Shown here: one piece after another, positions 45,230 to 54,351 of the stretch
Layout: each line of letters opens with the position of its first letter
Position numbering within the stretch: the first letter of the stretch is position 1
Assembly: GCF_000421465.1 (NCBI RefSeq)
Contig: NZ_ATXB01000002.1
Location: 300,690 to 364,689, forward strand
DNA length: 64,000 nt
Source of the DNA: Methylohalobius crimeensis 10Ki
GTDB taxonomy: Bacteria > Pseudomonadota > Gammaproteobacteria > Methylococcales > Methylothermaceae
Reading direction: 5' to 3'
Translations under genes and position numbers: made by a program
The notes under the pieces: generated by a model
Seen by the model: the letters and a program-made list of their open reading frames with translations, nothing else
Databases searched by the model: none
What the model was told of the DNA's origin: nothing

Positions 45230-47662
45230 ATGACACACGCCTTCACCCATCCCAATAACAACCCACCCATCTCCGGATGGGCCCGGACCCTACGCAAAAT
45301 GGCCATGGTGCTGCTTTTGGCCTTGCCCTGCTCCTTGCCGGCGGCGCGCCAAACCGACGACGATCGCATCGCCCAGATCGAATTTCGCAGCGTAACCGTG
45401 GGCGACGCCCTGCGCATTCTCTCGGAGCAATCGGATTTCAACGTGGTCGCCTCGGAAAAGGCCTCCCGCATCCCGGTCACCATGTTCCTGCGCAACGTGC
45501 GGCCGCTCGAAGTGCTGGAGGCCATGTCCAAGACCTACAACCTGTGGTACCGGCGCGATCCCAAGTCCCGCATCGTTCGGGTATACACCGTGGACGAATT
45601 CCGACTCGGCGAGGTGGACTATTCCCAGGAGCAAACCGAGGTGTTCACCCTCAAGCACGAGATGAACGTGCTCGATACGGCCACCGCCATCTCCGACCTG
45701 TTCGGCGAGCGGGTGATTCTGCAGATGGGCTCGGAGAACGACTATCAGATTCTTTCCGACCTGGCCCAGCGTTTCCAACGCTTCAACATCATCGACAGCC
45801 AAAGCCGCCTCAGCACCACCGGCAGCGGAACCGCGCGGGGCAGAAGCGGCGGCGGTATCAGCCGAGGGGGAATCGGCGGCGGTGGCTTCGGCGCCTTGAA
45901 TGGACGTTTCGGGGGCGTGGGCGGCCAACGCCAGCGGCGACAGCGGGAAGCCACCGGTGAGACGGCCCTGAGCACGGAAGAAGTGGAAGAGGAAATGACC
46001 GGGACCGAAAAGCTCCTGGGCGCGATCCAGGAAAAGCGGGTGGTGCTCGAGGCCACCCGCCGCACCGCCCCGATCTACGTCACCCTGATCCGACGCCAGA
46101 ACCGGCTGGTGGTGCGCACCCGCGACCAGGACGCCCTGGAACAGATTCGCCAATTGATCGACAAAATCGACACCGACATGGCGACGCTGTTGCTGGAAGT
46201 CAAAGTGCTCCAGGTGGATCTGACCGACGGTTACGATTCGGTATTCGAATTCGCCGTGGATGCCGGCAATACCGCCATCTCCAAGGGCAATACCAATTTC
46301 GCCACCACTCCCGACACGGTGGCCGTCCCCGGGGTCAAGGTCAACCCGGACGGCACCGCCGAGGAAGTCACGGTGGCGGAGAAATTGGGGCCGGCGATCA
46401 TCAACGGTCTCGCCAGCACCGCTCCGGCCTTGGGCAATCCAGCACTGCTGGCAACCTTGGTGAGCGAGAACTTCCGCGCGCGCCTGCAGTTGATGGAGCG
46501 GGAAGGCCGGGTGACCGAGGTCGCCACGCCGATGCTGTTCACCACCAATCAGGAGGTCAGCCGGATTTTCATCGGCGAGGAACGACCGATCACCACCGAC
46601 GTGGACGTCACCTGCCCCAGCGTCGGCAGCGGGCTGGTGAGCACCAACACCAGCGTGGTCTGCGAACGCGACCCTCAAGTGGAAATCCGCAATATCGGCG
46701 ACACCCTGCTGCTGACCCCCACCATCAACGCCGACGGCAGCGTGAATATCCGCATGGTGATCGAGCAGGCCGCCACTTGCCCCGGCTGCGGTTCGATTCC
46801 CGTTCCCGGCAATGTGGACACCACCCAGACGGTCGCGGTGGACACGGTGCAGACCCGCACCTATACCGGCTCGATCGTCGCCCAGCACAGTCAACCGGTA
46901 GCGGTGGGCGGTCTCATCAACGAGCGCGCCGAAGACACCGAGGAAAAAGTGCCGGTGCTGGGCGACATTCCGCTTCTGGGCGGCCTGTTCCGCGACGAAT
47001 TCCAGCGCCGCCGGCGCACCGAATTGGTCATCATTGTCCGCCCCTTCGTCATCGAATCGCCGTCCCGAACCGCCCAAGTCAGCGAAGGCTGGCTTCGCCA
47101 GCAGAGCGTCCATCCGGCGCTGGGCAACCGGGCCCGCACCCTGGACGTGTACAAAAACCCCTACGACCAACACCGGGGCTACGAACTGCAGGCGCCTTAT
47201 AAAACCTATGGCGGCCAGGACGCCATGGATCGCTACAACCGCAAGGACGGATACTGGGAATCAAAGCATCGGCCGGCTGCGGAAGATGACGATTTGCTCG
47301 CGGGCGAAGTTCAGCAAACCTATATGAAATTGACCCGCCATGCCGCCAAGGCGGTTCGGACGGCCGATCACACCGTGGCCAACGATTTCAAAATCCGCCT
47401 CCGACCGGCCCCGCCGAGGCACGCCGTGCTGCTCACCCCGAATTTGGAAGCTTTGCCCCTCGCCAGTTGGGGACGCGGCGGGCTGACGGTCACGGCGCTG
47501 CAACTGACCAACCGCAGCGGCCGTTCCCTCCGGATCGACCCGGAAGCGCTGCACGGCGATTGGCTGGCGGCCACCGTGGAAAAACCCGATTTGCCGCCGG
47601 GGGATAACACCTATCTTTATCTCATTTCCGCCGGCAGCTTCCGGGAGGCGCTGGAGCGATGA
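45230..47662 (+). CDS. gspD: Secretin with unusual C-terminal extension
   Basis: 810 residues. Signal helix (MVLLLALPCSLPAA), STN/N-domains (QIEFRSVTVGDALRILSEQS; FTLKHEMNVLDTATAISDLF), a Gly/Arg-rich insert (about 205-235), then the secretin core with VPVLGDIPLLGGLFRDEFQ and RTELVIIVRPFVI. Closest in style to PilQ/MshL. After about residue 620 there is a further ~190-residue tail ending LTNRSGRSLRIDPEALHG and GDNTYLYLISAG, which resembles the TIGR03749/DUF3438 integrative-element protein. It forms the outer-membrane channel. The stop overlaps the barrel gene. Confidence 0.88.
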   Translation: MTHAFTHPNNNPPISGWARTLRKMAMVLLLALPCSLPAARQTDDDRIAQIEFRSVTVGDALRILSEQSDFNVVASEKASRIPVTMFLRNVRPLEVLEAMSKTYNLWYRRDPKSRIVRVYTVDEFRLGEVDYSQEQTEVFTLKHEMNVLDTATAISDLFGERVILQMGSENDYQILSDLAQRFQRFNIIDSQSRLSTTGSGTARGRSGGGISRGGIGGGGFGALNGRFGGVGGQRQRRQREATGETALSTEEVEEEMTGTEKLLGAIQEKRVVLEATRRTAPIYVTLIRRQNRLVVRTRDQDALEQIRQLIDKIDTDMATLLLEVKVLQVDLTDGYDSVFEFAVDAGNTAISKGNTNFATTPDTVAVPGVKVNPDGTAEEVTVAEKLGPAIINGLASTAPALGNPALLATLVSENFRARLQLMEREGRVTEVATPMLFTTNQEVSRIFIGEERPITTDVDVTCPSVGSGLVSTNTSVVCERDPQVEIRNIGDTLLLTPTINADGSVNIRMVIEQAATCPGCGSIPVPGNVDTTQTVAVDTVQTRTYTGSIVAQHSQPVAVGGLINERAEDTEEKVPVLGDIPLLGGLFRDEFQRRRRTELVIIVRPFVIESPSRTAQVSEGWLRQQSVHPALGNRARTLDVYKNPYDQHRGYELQAPYKTYGGQDAMDRYNRKDGYWESKHRPAAEDDDLLAGEVQQTYMKLTRHAAKAVRTADHTVANDFKIRLRPAPPRHAVLLTPNLEALPLASWGRGGLTVTALQLTNRSGRSLRIDPEALHGDWLAATVEKPDLPPGDNTYLYLISAGSFREALER

Positions 47663-48738
47663 GGCGCACAGCGGTTTACCTTGCGATCCTGTGGCTCCCC
47701 GCCGCAGCGGCGGACGACGCCCTTCCCCTGCATATGCACGTATTCAAGCAAAAGCCGCGGCCCGAGGTGGTGAGCATGGCGGCTTCGGAGGAAACCCCGG
47801 CGCTGCACATGACGGTGATCCGGGACAAGCGCAAGCCCCCAAAAACCGTTCCGGAATCCGCCTCGCCGTTTCTGTTTCGCTTCGGGCTGAACAGCGGTTA
47901 CCGCCAGGACCGGCTGCGCTGGAACATCGCCGCCGATCCCAGCGGCGAGATCCCCCCCAATATCCTCTCGGAATTGAAATGGAAGGACGTGGAAAGCATC
48001 CGGCTGGCGGGCGACGCCCACATCGTCACGCCGGTCAACGTCGCGGTCCAGGCCCGAGCCGCCTACAGCTGGATCGTGGACGGAAAAAACCGCGATTCCG
48101 ATTATTCCGAGAACAACCGGAACGGGGAATATTCCCGCTCCATCAACAATGCCGACGAAGGCCACACCCTGGATCTTTCCGGCGGCCTCGGCTACGCCTT
48201 CACCGTCTTGGGTTCGCGCCGCCATCCCTATTTGCGCCTGACCCCCCTGGGCGGCTACGCCTATTACGAGCAGAGCCTGCACATGACGCACGGCCGCCAA
48301 GTCATCGCCACCGAAGGACTGACTCCGCCGCCGGGGCGTTTTCCCGATCTCGACAGCAGTTACAAGGCCAAATGGAAAGGTCCCTGGCTGGGTCTGCGAT
48401 TCGAATCGGAACTGGGGCGATTCGGCCTGTTCGGCCAAGCCGAATACCACTGGGCCGACTACGACGCCAAGGCCGACTGGAACCTGCGCAGCGAATTGCG
48501 CCATCCGGTCAGTTTCCGCCACCATGCCGACGGCTGGGGAATCGACGCTTTCTGGGGCGGCGACTGGCAGCTGACGGACAACCTGGCGCTGGAAGTCCGC
48601 TTCGATTACCGCACCTGGGAAACCGACCCCGGCACCGACAAAACTTTTTTCACCGACGGCACGACAATCAAGACCCGCCTGAACGAAGTGACTTGGAAAG
48701 CCTTCGGCGCCAACCTGGGACTGCAAATGATTTTCTGA
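47659..48738 (+). CDS. Outer-membrane beta-barrel protein coupled to the secretin
   Basis: 359 residues with signal peptide (VYLAILWLPAAAADD). Alternating amphipathic strands rich in Tyr/Trp (FRFGLNSGYRQDRLRW, LRLTPLGGYAYYEQSL, LGLRFESELGRFGLFGQAEY) end in a C-terminal Phe (GLQMIF), the usual barrel insertion signal. Resembles the omptin-like/'protochlamydia outer membrane' barrels, but omptin catalytic residues were not identified. Its ATG overlaps the secretin stop, so it is probably part of the same apparatus or its substrate/receptor. Confidence 0.78.
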   Translation: MRRTAVYLAILWLPAAAADDALPLHMHVFKQKPRPEVVSMAASEETPALHMTVIRDKRKPPKTVPESASPFLFRFGLNSGYRQDRLRWNIAADPSGEIPPNILSELKWKDVESIRLAGDAHIVTPVNVAVQARAAYSWIVDGKNRDSDYSENNRNGEYSRSINNADEGHTLDLSGGLGYAFTVLGSRRHPYLRLTPLGGYAYYEQSLHMTHGRQVIATEGLTPPPGRFPDLDSSYKAKWKGPWLGLRFESELGRFGLFGQAEYHWADYDAKADWNLRSELRHPVSFRHHADGWGIDAFWGGDWQLTDNLALEVRFDYRTWETDPGTDKTFFTDGTTIKTRLNEVTWKAFGANLGLQMIF

Positions 48739-48770
48739 CACCGACGTCCACGATTGCGAGGAAAGCCGTC

Positions 48771-48974
48771 ATGTCCATTCGACACCGCACCCTTCCGCTG
48801 CTCGGCTTCGGCCTGATCGCGGCCGCCGCCTCCCCCATCGGCGCGGACACGCTGGGCTTCCATCTCCGCGCCCTGAAGCGGGAATTCGCCGGTTGGGAAT
48901 ACGCTATGAAGACATGGTTTTCGACTGGATGCCTTTGGACCGGCTCGGCAGCCTGGAGACGATCCCCGGCATAA
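48771..48974 (+). pseudogene. Short secreted-protein remnant
   Basis: From an ATG at 48771: a signal peptide (LLGFGLIAAAASPIGAD) and TLGFHLRALKREFAGWEY, which looks like the start of a small outer-membrane barrel protein, then it loses sense and stops after 67 codons. Another frame continues as YEDMVFDWMPLDRLGS to a stop at 49021. A one-base deletion or a decayed gene is likely. The rest of 48739-49077 holds nothing recognisable. Confidence 0.35.
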
Positions 48975-49077
48975 GATTGGAATTTGCATCCTCCCGCGCC
49001 CTCGGTTCGTTGGCGATCTGAAAGACGAAGGCCAGGAGTAATTGGCGCGACCATACTCCCGTTCTTGACGGCACGGC

Positions 49078-49875
49078 TCAACTCGCCTTCGGCAGCCAGG
49101 CCGGAGGCGGATTCGACAGGGATTTGTGGAGATGATTCAGGATCCGATCGCCGAGTTTGATTCCCCGCGCGTTGAGCACTTCGTTGCCGAACAGCACATT
49201 GAATTCCAGCAGATAGGGATGCCCTTCCACCATGGCCACGTCGAATCCAGCGTGATCGACACCGAGCTGGGAGGCCACGCGGGTCACCAATTCCAACGCC
49301 GGCGGGGGGATGTCTTCGAAATCGGCTTGACCACCTTGGGCGATGTTGTGACGGAAACCGTCGCCGCCGCAGCGCCAATAGGCGGTCACCACCTCGTTGC
49401 CCACCAGGACCACGCGGAGGTCGGCCTCCAAGGGAAGATATTCCTGCACGTAGAGCACTTCCAGCGACGTGGCGAGGCGGAGGAATTGAGACGCGTTTTG
49501 GATCAAATGCACCCCCCGTCCCATGGAATTGCGCGGCTCCTTGATAACGAAGGGAAAGGCGAATTCGTCCAGCACCTGCTCTCGGCCGTTGTCGTTGTTA
49601 GGCAGAATGCGGGTATGCGGCACGTGGTCCGGACACAAAGACCAGAAAGCGCGGGTCATTTCCACCTTGTTCATGCCCAGGTGATAGCTCACCACGCTCG
49701 GGAAAATCCGCAGCTTGAGCCCGTAATGGAGGGCGTTCACCTGCCAGGACTCGGGAAACAGCGCCCAATCGGCCGCCGCCAGCCGATCGCGCTGAAGAAA
49801 CATCTGTTCGGGTTTGACATACACCGCGCCGGGAATATCCAGCGCCCGAAAAGGATCGAAAGTCACCAGCCGCAT
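49078..49875 (-). CDS. RimK-type ATP-grasp ligase
   Basis: 265 residues from the ATG at 49875 (RLVTFDPFRALDIPG). ATP-grasp features: FVIKEPRNSMGRGV (ATP Lys and Gly loop), LYVQEYLP, DLRVVLVGNEVVTAYWR and GFDVAMVEGHPYLLEFNVLFG with the metal-binding Glu-Asn. Family members add amino acids to acids or proteins. It is 150 bases downstream of the 3-dehydroquinate synthase II gene on the same strand. Substrate unknown. Confidence 0.85.
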   Translation of the reverse strand: MRLVTFDPFRALDIPGAVYVKPEQMFLQRDRLAAADWALFPESWQVNALHYGLKLRIFPSVVSYHLGMNKVEMTRAFWSLCPDHVPHTRILPNNDNGREQVLDEFAFPFVIKEPRNSMGRGVHLIQNASQFLRLATSLEVLYVQEYLPLEADLRVVLVGNEVVTAYWRCGGDGFRHNIAQGGQADFEDIPPPALELVTRVASQLGVDHAGFDVAMVEGHPYLLEFNVLFGNEVLNARGIKLGDRILNHLHKSLSNPPPAWLPKAS

Positions 49876-50025
49876 TACCCTCACCCCCGCCGCACGCGAC
49901 CCGTCGAGCAGAAAAAAATCGGCGGATTTTAATCCCGGCGGGAAAAAATTGCAACGCGAAGGATAAGCGCTCGTTTGGAAGGCTTTGCTAAAAGGCGCCG
50001 CGCCCGTTGGGAGAATCTCCAAGCC

Positions 50026-51024
50026 CTATTTCTCGAGGATGCGCTCTTCGATGGCGCGACCGAAATGGCGGCCGGTGGGCTGAAAAAAAGCCGCCAGCAC
50101 CTGATCCCCGGACTGCAAGGCGGTGACCGAGGCCGGATCGCCTTCGGGGGTGGTCAGGCGGACCGTTTCGGCGTTCTGCAGAATCAGGGAAACCCGCCGG
50201 CCCTCGTCGTCCTCGGCAATCACCCGCAGCATCGGCCGGCGCTCGATCTTGTTGCGGCCCACGGCGACGATGCGGCCGCAGCCCTTGGGGTCCACGGCCA
50301 AAACCTCGTCTCCGGTGGAGAGTTCGGCGAGATAAGAGGTCCGATTTCCCGGCAGGCGGACGTAGGCATGCACGGCACCGGCGTTGACCCGGAACGGGCG
50401 CGGGTTGCAATAGGGAGTTTCCACGTTCTCGTTGTAAATCAGGAAAAAAGCGCTGGCGGTATCTCCCACCAATAGCCCCACCCCCGGGGGAAGCAGGCTG
50501 GTGGTGTCGATGCAGCAGCGGTCGCTGAGGGTGACCGGCCGGGTTTCCACGATACGCACCGGGGTCAAGGGGATATCCTCCCGATTGGCGCGCTCCACCA
50601 CCGCCGCGGTCTCGCGCACCACCGCCGGATCGGTCGTTCTCAGCAAAATCCCGTCGGCGCCGCGTTCCATGACCTGAAGCGCCAATTCCGCCTCGCGGGC
50701 GTCGTGAACGGTCTGAATCAGATTGCCGGCGGCGCGGGAAATCAGATTTTCCAGGGGAATGATGGTCCAGTCGTCATTCTCGATCACCGTGGGCAGACGG
50801 CCGTCGACCTGTTCTTCGTCGGCCTGCGATCGGATGCGCACCCGTGCCACGTCGCGGCCCCACTGCAGATCCCCGTCCTCCGAGACGGTCGTGATTCGGC
50901 CGAGCCGTTCCACCTCGGCATGCTTGCCCGGCGGGACGACCACCGCCTCGGCACCGGCCTCGATGGCGGCGGTGATCAGTGCGGGATCGTAGGGTTCGGC
51001 GGCGACCCAGAAACGTTTTTTCAT
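50026..51024 (-). CDS. 3-dehydroquinate synthase II (archaeal-type AroB')
   Basis: 332 residues from the ATG at 51024 (GGGGGAG 5 bases upstream). Conserved blocks fit the family: KKRFWVAAEPYDPALITAA, TIIPLENLIS, RCCIDTTSLLPPGVGLLVGD, NPRPFRVNAGAVHAYV, RTSYLAELSTGDEVLAVD and KIERRPMLRVIAE. In archaea it converts an amino-sugar-derived precursor to 3-dehydroquinate, bypassing DAHP. No AroA' partner gene is in the window, so its role here is uncertain. Confidence 0.9.
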   Translation of the reverse strand: MKKRFWVAAEPYDPALITAAIEAGAEAVVVPPGKHAEVERLGRITTVSEDGDLQWGRDVARVRIRSQADEEQVDGRLPTVIENDDWTIIPLENLISRAAGNLIQTVHDAREAELALQVMERGADGILLRTTDPAVVRETAAVVERANREDIPLTPVRIVETRPVTLSDRCCIDTTSLLPPGVGLLVGDTASAFFLIYNENVETPYCNPRPFRVNAGAVHAYVRLPGNRTSYLAELSTGDEVLAVDPKGCGRIVAVGRNKIERRPMLRVIAEDDEGRRVSLILQNAETVRLTTPEGDPASVTALQSGDQVLAAFFQPTGRHFGRAIEERILEK

Positions 51025-51203
51025 CGGTTCTCCCCCAGCTTTCCTTGTGTGACTATCCATCCGGCAATCCGGCGAACCATCGAGAACGCCAGGTTTTAGA
51101 AGCCCTTGTCTACCTGTGTGGAGGGAGCCGGAGCGCTCTCTCCGGCTCCCCCCTGAAAGCGCGACTAAATATCGACATACCTAGTGTAACCTCCCGCTGG
51201 CAC
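51025..51203. other. Intergenic region with family 2 hairpin
   Basis: 179 bp between the HdeD-like gene and the 3-dehydroquinate synthase II gene. Contains the palindrome at 51123-51150 and an ATATCGACATACCTAGTG stretch also met in diverged form next to the other family 2 copies. No gene. Confidence 0.5.
51123..51150. repeat. Family 2 palindrome, short copy
   Basis: GGGAGCCGGAG-CGCTCT-CTCCGGCTCCC, 11-bp perfect arms. Same core as at 29921 and as the ends of the 101-bp element at 54446. Confidence 0.65.
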
Positions 51204-51815
51204 TCAGTCAGCACCGGCGACCCGGTCGGGGAGTTCCTGACGGTGCTTCCTCACCCAAAGGGCGAACATCATCATCGCCCAGCCTCGAAAGGCGATTTCG
51301 ATGCTCAGGCACAAGGCGAGCAACCATCCCTCCGCGCTGGTCCACTTCGACCAGACCAGGATGCCTAGAATGACCGACGCCACCCCGCCGATCGCCGTCG
51401 AGACGGTTTGGGGGAGCCGCAAGGCATAGGCCAAAACGGTGCGCACGATTCCCCGCACGATCAGGAAGGCGGCGATCAACAAACTCAATTGGGCCGGCTC
51501 GTGGGTCACGTTGAAGACGATCATCCCGCCCACGACCGTATCCAAAACCCCCACTTGCAGGTTTTGGAGAAAATCGCGCTGGTGGTGGGCGAAATAGGCA
51601 TCCAGGCACTCCAGCAGCCCCATGGCGAGAATCACCATGCCTCCCAGCGGGAGCCAGGAAAAACCATAGGCCAAAAGGATGACCGAGTCGGGCCGGAATG
51701 CGCTGGCCAGCGCCAGGACGATGCCCGTCAGAGCGATGAAGCCCCCCTGCATCAGTACTCGCCACCATTCCGAATGGTAGCGGTCGAAGCGGGAATATTT
51801 TTCGCGCAGTTTCAT
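51204..51815 (-). CDS. HdeD/DUF308 family membrane protein
   Basis: 203 residues with about six membrane helices in tandem pairs (VLMQGGFIALTGIVLALAS; LGGMVILAMGLLECLDAYF; STAIGGVASVILGILVWSKW). This matches the HdeD family, linked to acid resistance in enterobacteria; function here unknown. It follows the flavoenzyme gene by 44 bases and could be the last gene of the polyene-like operon. Confidence 0.85.
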   Translation of the reverse strand: MKLREKYSRFDRYHSEWWRVLMQGGFIALTGIVLALASAFRPDSVILLAYGFSWLPLGGMVILAMGLLECLDAYFAHHQRDFLQNLQVGVLDTVVGGMIVFNVTHEPAQLSLLIAAFLIVRGIVRTVLAYALRLPQTVSTAIGGVASVILGILVWSKWTSAEGWLLALCLSIEIAFRGWAMMMFALWVRKHRQELPDRVAGAD

Positions 51816-51859
51816 CCAATCCCCCTACCTGAAAGTTATGTGCCTCTCGACACCGCCCG

Positions 51860-53164
51860 TCATAATCGCAATTGCGCCAGCGCCTCGATCCGGCTTTCGA
51901 TATGCGCCGCAAGGCCGGCGGCTGCCACCAAGGTCCGGAAATGCCGGGTCCGCCGGGTGAGAAGGGAAGCGGCCAGCATCAACTCCAACTCGCGGCGAGG
52001 AACCGAGCGCATGAACCCCTTGACCGACTCTAAATCCACCCCGTTGGCGCCCACATCCCCCAGCGCGAGGGCGCGGGAGAAACTGTAAAACTGACGGATG
52101 CGGCGGGCGCACAATTGAGCATGACGATCGCGACGGGCCGGATCGCGCAGAGATTCGCCAATCGCCAGCGCCGCCAGGGAAGCGCTGTAAAAGGCGTTGA
52201 GCACCCCGTGGGAGAAGATCGGGTCGACGAATCCCCCGGCGTCGCCGATCAAATAGCAGTTTTCCCGCGCCACCGTGTCCACGTAATAGGAAAAATCCGG
52301 CCGCCCGCTGAGAGATCCCTCCACGAACCGGGCCGGGGCCAACAGTTCGCGTAGATACGGTACCCGGGCGCAGGTATCGAGAAAATAGGTTTGTCGCTCG
52401 GTTCCGCTCATAGCCAAGGCGCGGTTGCGATACACCACCAATCCTACGCTGGTGACCCGCCGCAGCGGGATGTGCCAGATCCAACCGTCCTCGTAGGAGC
52501 GCACGAAAGTCACCGGCCGCACCGCGCCGAGCCGGTCGCCAGGATAGCCCCGACCGTCGGCGCCGACGAAGCGGGAATCCTGGAAATAGCCCCAAAACGA
52601 CAGAAATTGATGGCGAGACCGGGCCAGGTGACGCACCTTGAAATGGCGTGCCAAGAGAGCGGAAGCCCCGCTGGCGTCGATCAAATAACGGCAACGCAAC
52701 TCGCCGCGGACCGTCTCGCCGCCGCATCGATCTTGATAATGCAGCCGCGGCGATTGAGCGGCGGGTTCGACGGCGGTGACGGAGACCTCCTCGAATACCC
52801 GGGCACCGCAGTCGGACGCATGGCGCAGCAGCAGATGGTCGAATACGTCCCGCTCCACATGCAGAGCGGGCCTCCGGAAGCCGAAATCGGCAAACGAAAT
52901 GCGCCGGATTTCCCCTTCCCAAACCGTGATGCCGCCCGCCTTGGCCACAAATCCCTCTGCCTCGATCAGCGGTGTCGCTCCGGTCAGGTCGGTGTATTTC
53001 CAGAAATGGGGGATCAGGCTTTCCCCCACCGTCGGACGGGGATGGCGGGCGCGCTCCAAAAGCACCACCTCGAAACCGGCTCGGGCGAGAAGCGCCGCCG
53101 CGCTGCTCCCGGCGGGTCCGCCCCCGATGACGGCGACATCACAGGAAGCGGGGATGGTTCTCAT
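51860..53164 (-). CDS. FAD-dependent halogenase-like oxidoreductase 1
   Basis: 434 residues from the ATG at 53164, overlapping the preceding gene's stop. Dinucleotide motif VAVIGGGPAGSSAA, GESLIP, a Lys at about 75 (AKAGGI) in the position of the halogenase catalytic Lys, the WxWxIP signature Trp228-Ile-Trp-His-Ile-Pro233, and GDAGGFVDPIFSHG. These motifs mark flavin-dependent halogenases. The C-terminal 100 residues are helical. Linked to the polyene-type ketosynthase, so halogenation of a polyketide-like pigment is the working idea; an oxidase role is possible. Confidence 0.82.
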   Translation of the reverse strand: MRTIPASCDVAVIGGGPAGSSAAALLARAGFEVVLLERARHPRPTVGESLIPHFWKYTDLTGATPLIEAEGFVAKAGGITVWEGEIRRISFADFGFRRPALHVERDVFDHLLLRHASDCGARVFEEVSVTAVEPAAQSPRLHYQDRCGGETVRGELRCRYLIDASGASALLARHFKVRHLARSRHQFLSFWGYFQDSRFVGADGRGYPGDRLGAVRPVTFVRSYEDGWIWHIPLRRVTSVGLVVYRNRALAMSGTERQTYFLDTCARVPYLRELLAPARFVEGSLSGRPDFSYYVDTVARENCYLIGDAGGFVDPIFSHGVLNAFYSASLAALAIGESLRDPARRDRHAQLCARRIRQFYSFSRALALGDVGANGVDLESVKGFMRSVPRRELELMLAASLLTRRTRHFRTLVAAAGLAAHIESRIEALAQLRL

Positions 53165-54351
53165 GGGGATTTGGGAACGAATCGACCGCGCAGCATGGTC
53201 GCTTGCCATGGGTTTTCCCCGCTCCACAGATTGCCCGCCAACAGTTCGCTGATGGCGCGCTTGATCCGGGCGTCGCGGTGGGCTTCGAAGAAAACATTGT
53301 GGATCAGATCGGATTGGTAGAATCGTTCGACGAAGGCGTACATGGTGTCGAAACCCAAGGCGTGGCGCGCGTCGTCCGGCCGGTGAAGCGCCGGATCGGC
53401 TTCCCGCTCTTCGGCCAGTCCCTGGTGGATGCGGTCGGCGGCGCGGGCGGCCCCGGTGAGCGCCAGAAACACCCCGGAGGAGAACACCGGATCGAGAAAG
53501 CCGGCGGCGTCGCCCACGCTGATGAAGCGTCGGCCGTAGCGGCGGCGGTTGAGATAGCTGAAATTGGCTTCCGATTTCACCGGCCAGAGTTGCCGAGCAC
53601 CTCGCAATAGCTCGGTCAACCGGGGGGAAGCGGCCAGATATTGCCGGAACAAGGCTTCCGGGGAAACGCCCCGGGGTTTCCTACTTCGCACCACCAGACC
53701 GACGCTGATCCGCCCATTCGCCAGGGGAATCACCCACAACCAGCCGATATCCACCATCAGAATCCAGATATTGCCGTGCGCATACAGTCCGTCGGCCAGA
53801 GTTCCCCGAACCGGTCCGAAATGGCTGTAAAGCGCGAAGCGCCCCAGGGTCTCGATCCGCTCGAGGGTACGCTCCCCGCGCCCCATCAGAGCGCTGCGGC
53901 CGGTGGCATCGACCAGGTAGCGAGCCCGGTAATCGTTTCCGGCGGCGCTCACCCGAACCGCGTCGGAACCGCAGACCACCGCCGTCACCGGACATTTCTG
54001 CCGGGTCTCCACCCCGTGTCGGCGGGCGTTGCGGAACAGTTTGGCGTCGAATTCGGATCGATCCACCTGATAGGCCCGGTGTTCGCCACTGAGCTGGAAA
54101 AACATCTGCTTGTTCAAGGCTTCGTCGATGAACACCGCGCCGGCCTTGAATACGGCCCCCTCGCTCCAGTCCAACCCCAAGCGACGGATGACCGGTTCGC
54201 TGTAGGGCAGCATCGATTCGCCGATATGGAAGCGGGGATGGCTGCCCTTCTCCAGCAGCAGGACCCGGTGACCATACTGGGCCAACAATGTGGCGGCGGT
54301 ACAACCGGCCGGCCCGCCGCCGGCGACGATGACATCGTAATCGTGGCTCAT
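53161..54351 (-). CDS. FAD-dependent halogenase-like oxidoreductase 2
   Basis: 396 residues from the ATG at 54351, overlapping the ketosynthase stop (ATGA). VIVAGGGPAGCTAA FAD loop, GESMLP, Lys at about 69 (VFKAGAVF), WxWxIP at Trp204-Leu-Trp-Val-Ile-Pro209 and GDAAGFLDPVFSSG. It is a paralogue of the next gene. Two halogenase-like enzymes in tandem suggest two sites or one halogenase plus one dehydrogenase. Confidence 0.82.
   Translation of the reverse strand: MSHDYDVIVAGGGPAGCTAATLLAQYGHRVLLLEKGSHPRFHIGESMLPYSEPVIRRLGLDWSEGAVFKAGAVFIDEALNKQMFFQLSGEHRAYQVDRSEFDAKLFRNARRHGVETRQKCPVTAVVCGSDAVRVSAAGNDYRARYLVDATGRSALMGRGERTLERIETLGRFALYSHFGPVRGTLADGLYAHGNIWILMVDIGWLWVIPLANGRISVGLVVRSRKPRGVSPEALFRQYLAASPRLTELLRGARQLWPVKSEANFSYLNRRRYGRRFISVGDAAGFLDPVFSSGVFLALTGAARAADRIHQGLAEEREADPALHRPDDARHALGFDTMYAFVERFYQSDLIHNVFFEAHRDARIKRAISELLAGNLWSGENPWQATMLRGRFVPKSP

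Noticed and set aside
47691-48770. Long open frame overlapping the barrel gene.
   Set aside because: Arg/Pro-rich out-of-frame shadow of the barrel coding sequence; only its last part (from 48771) has independent signal-peptide character.
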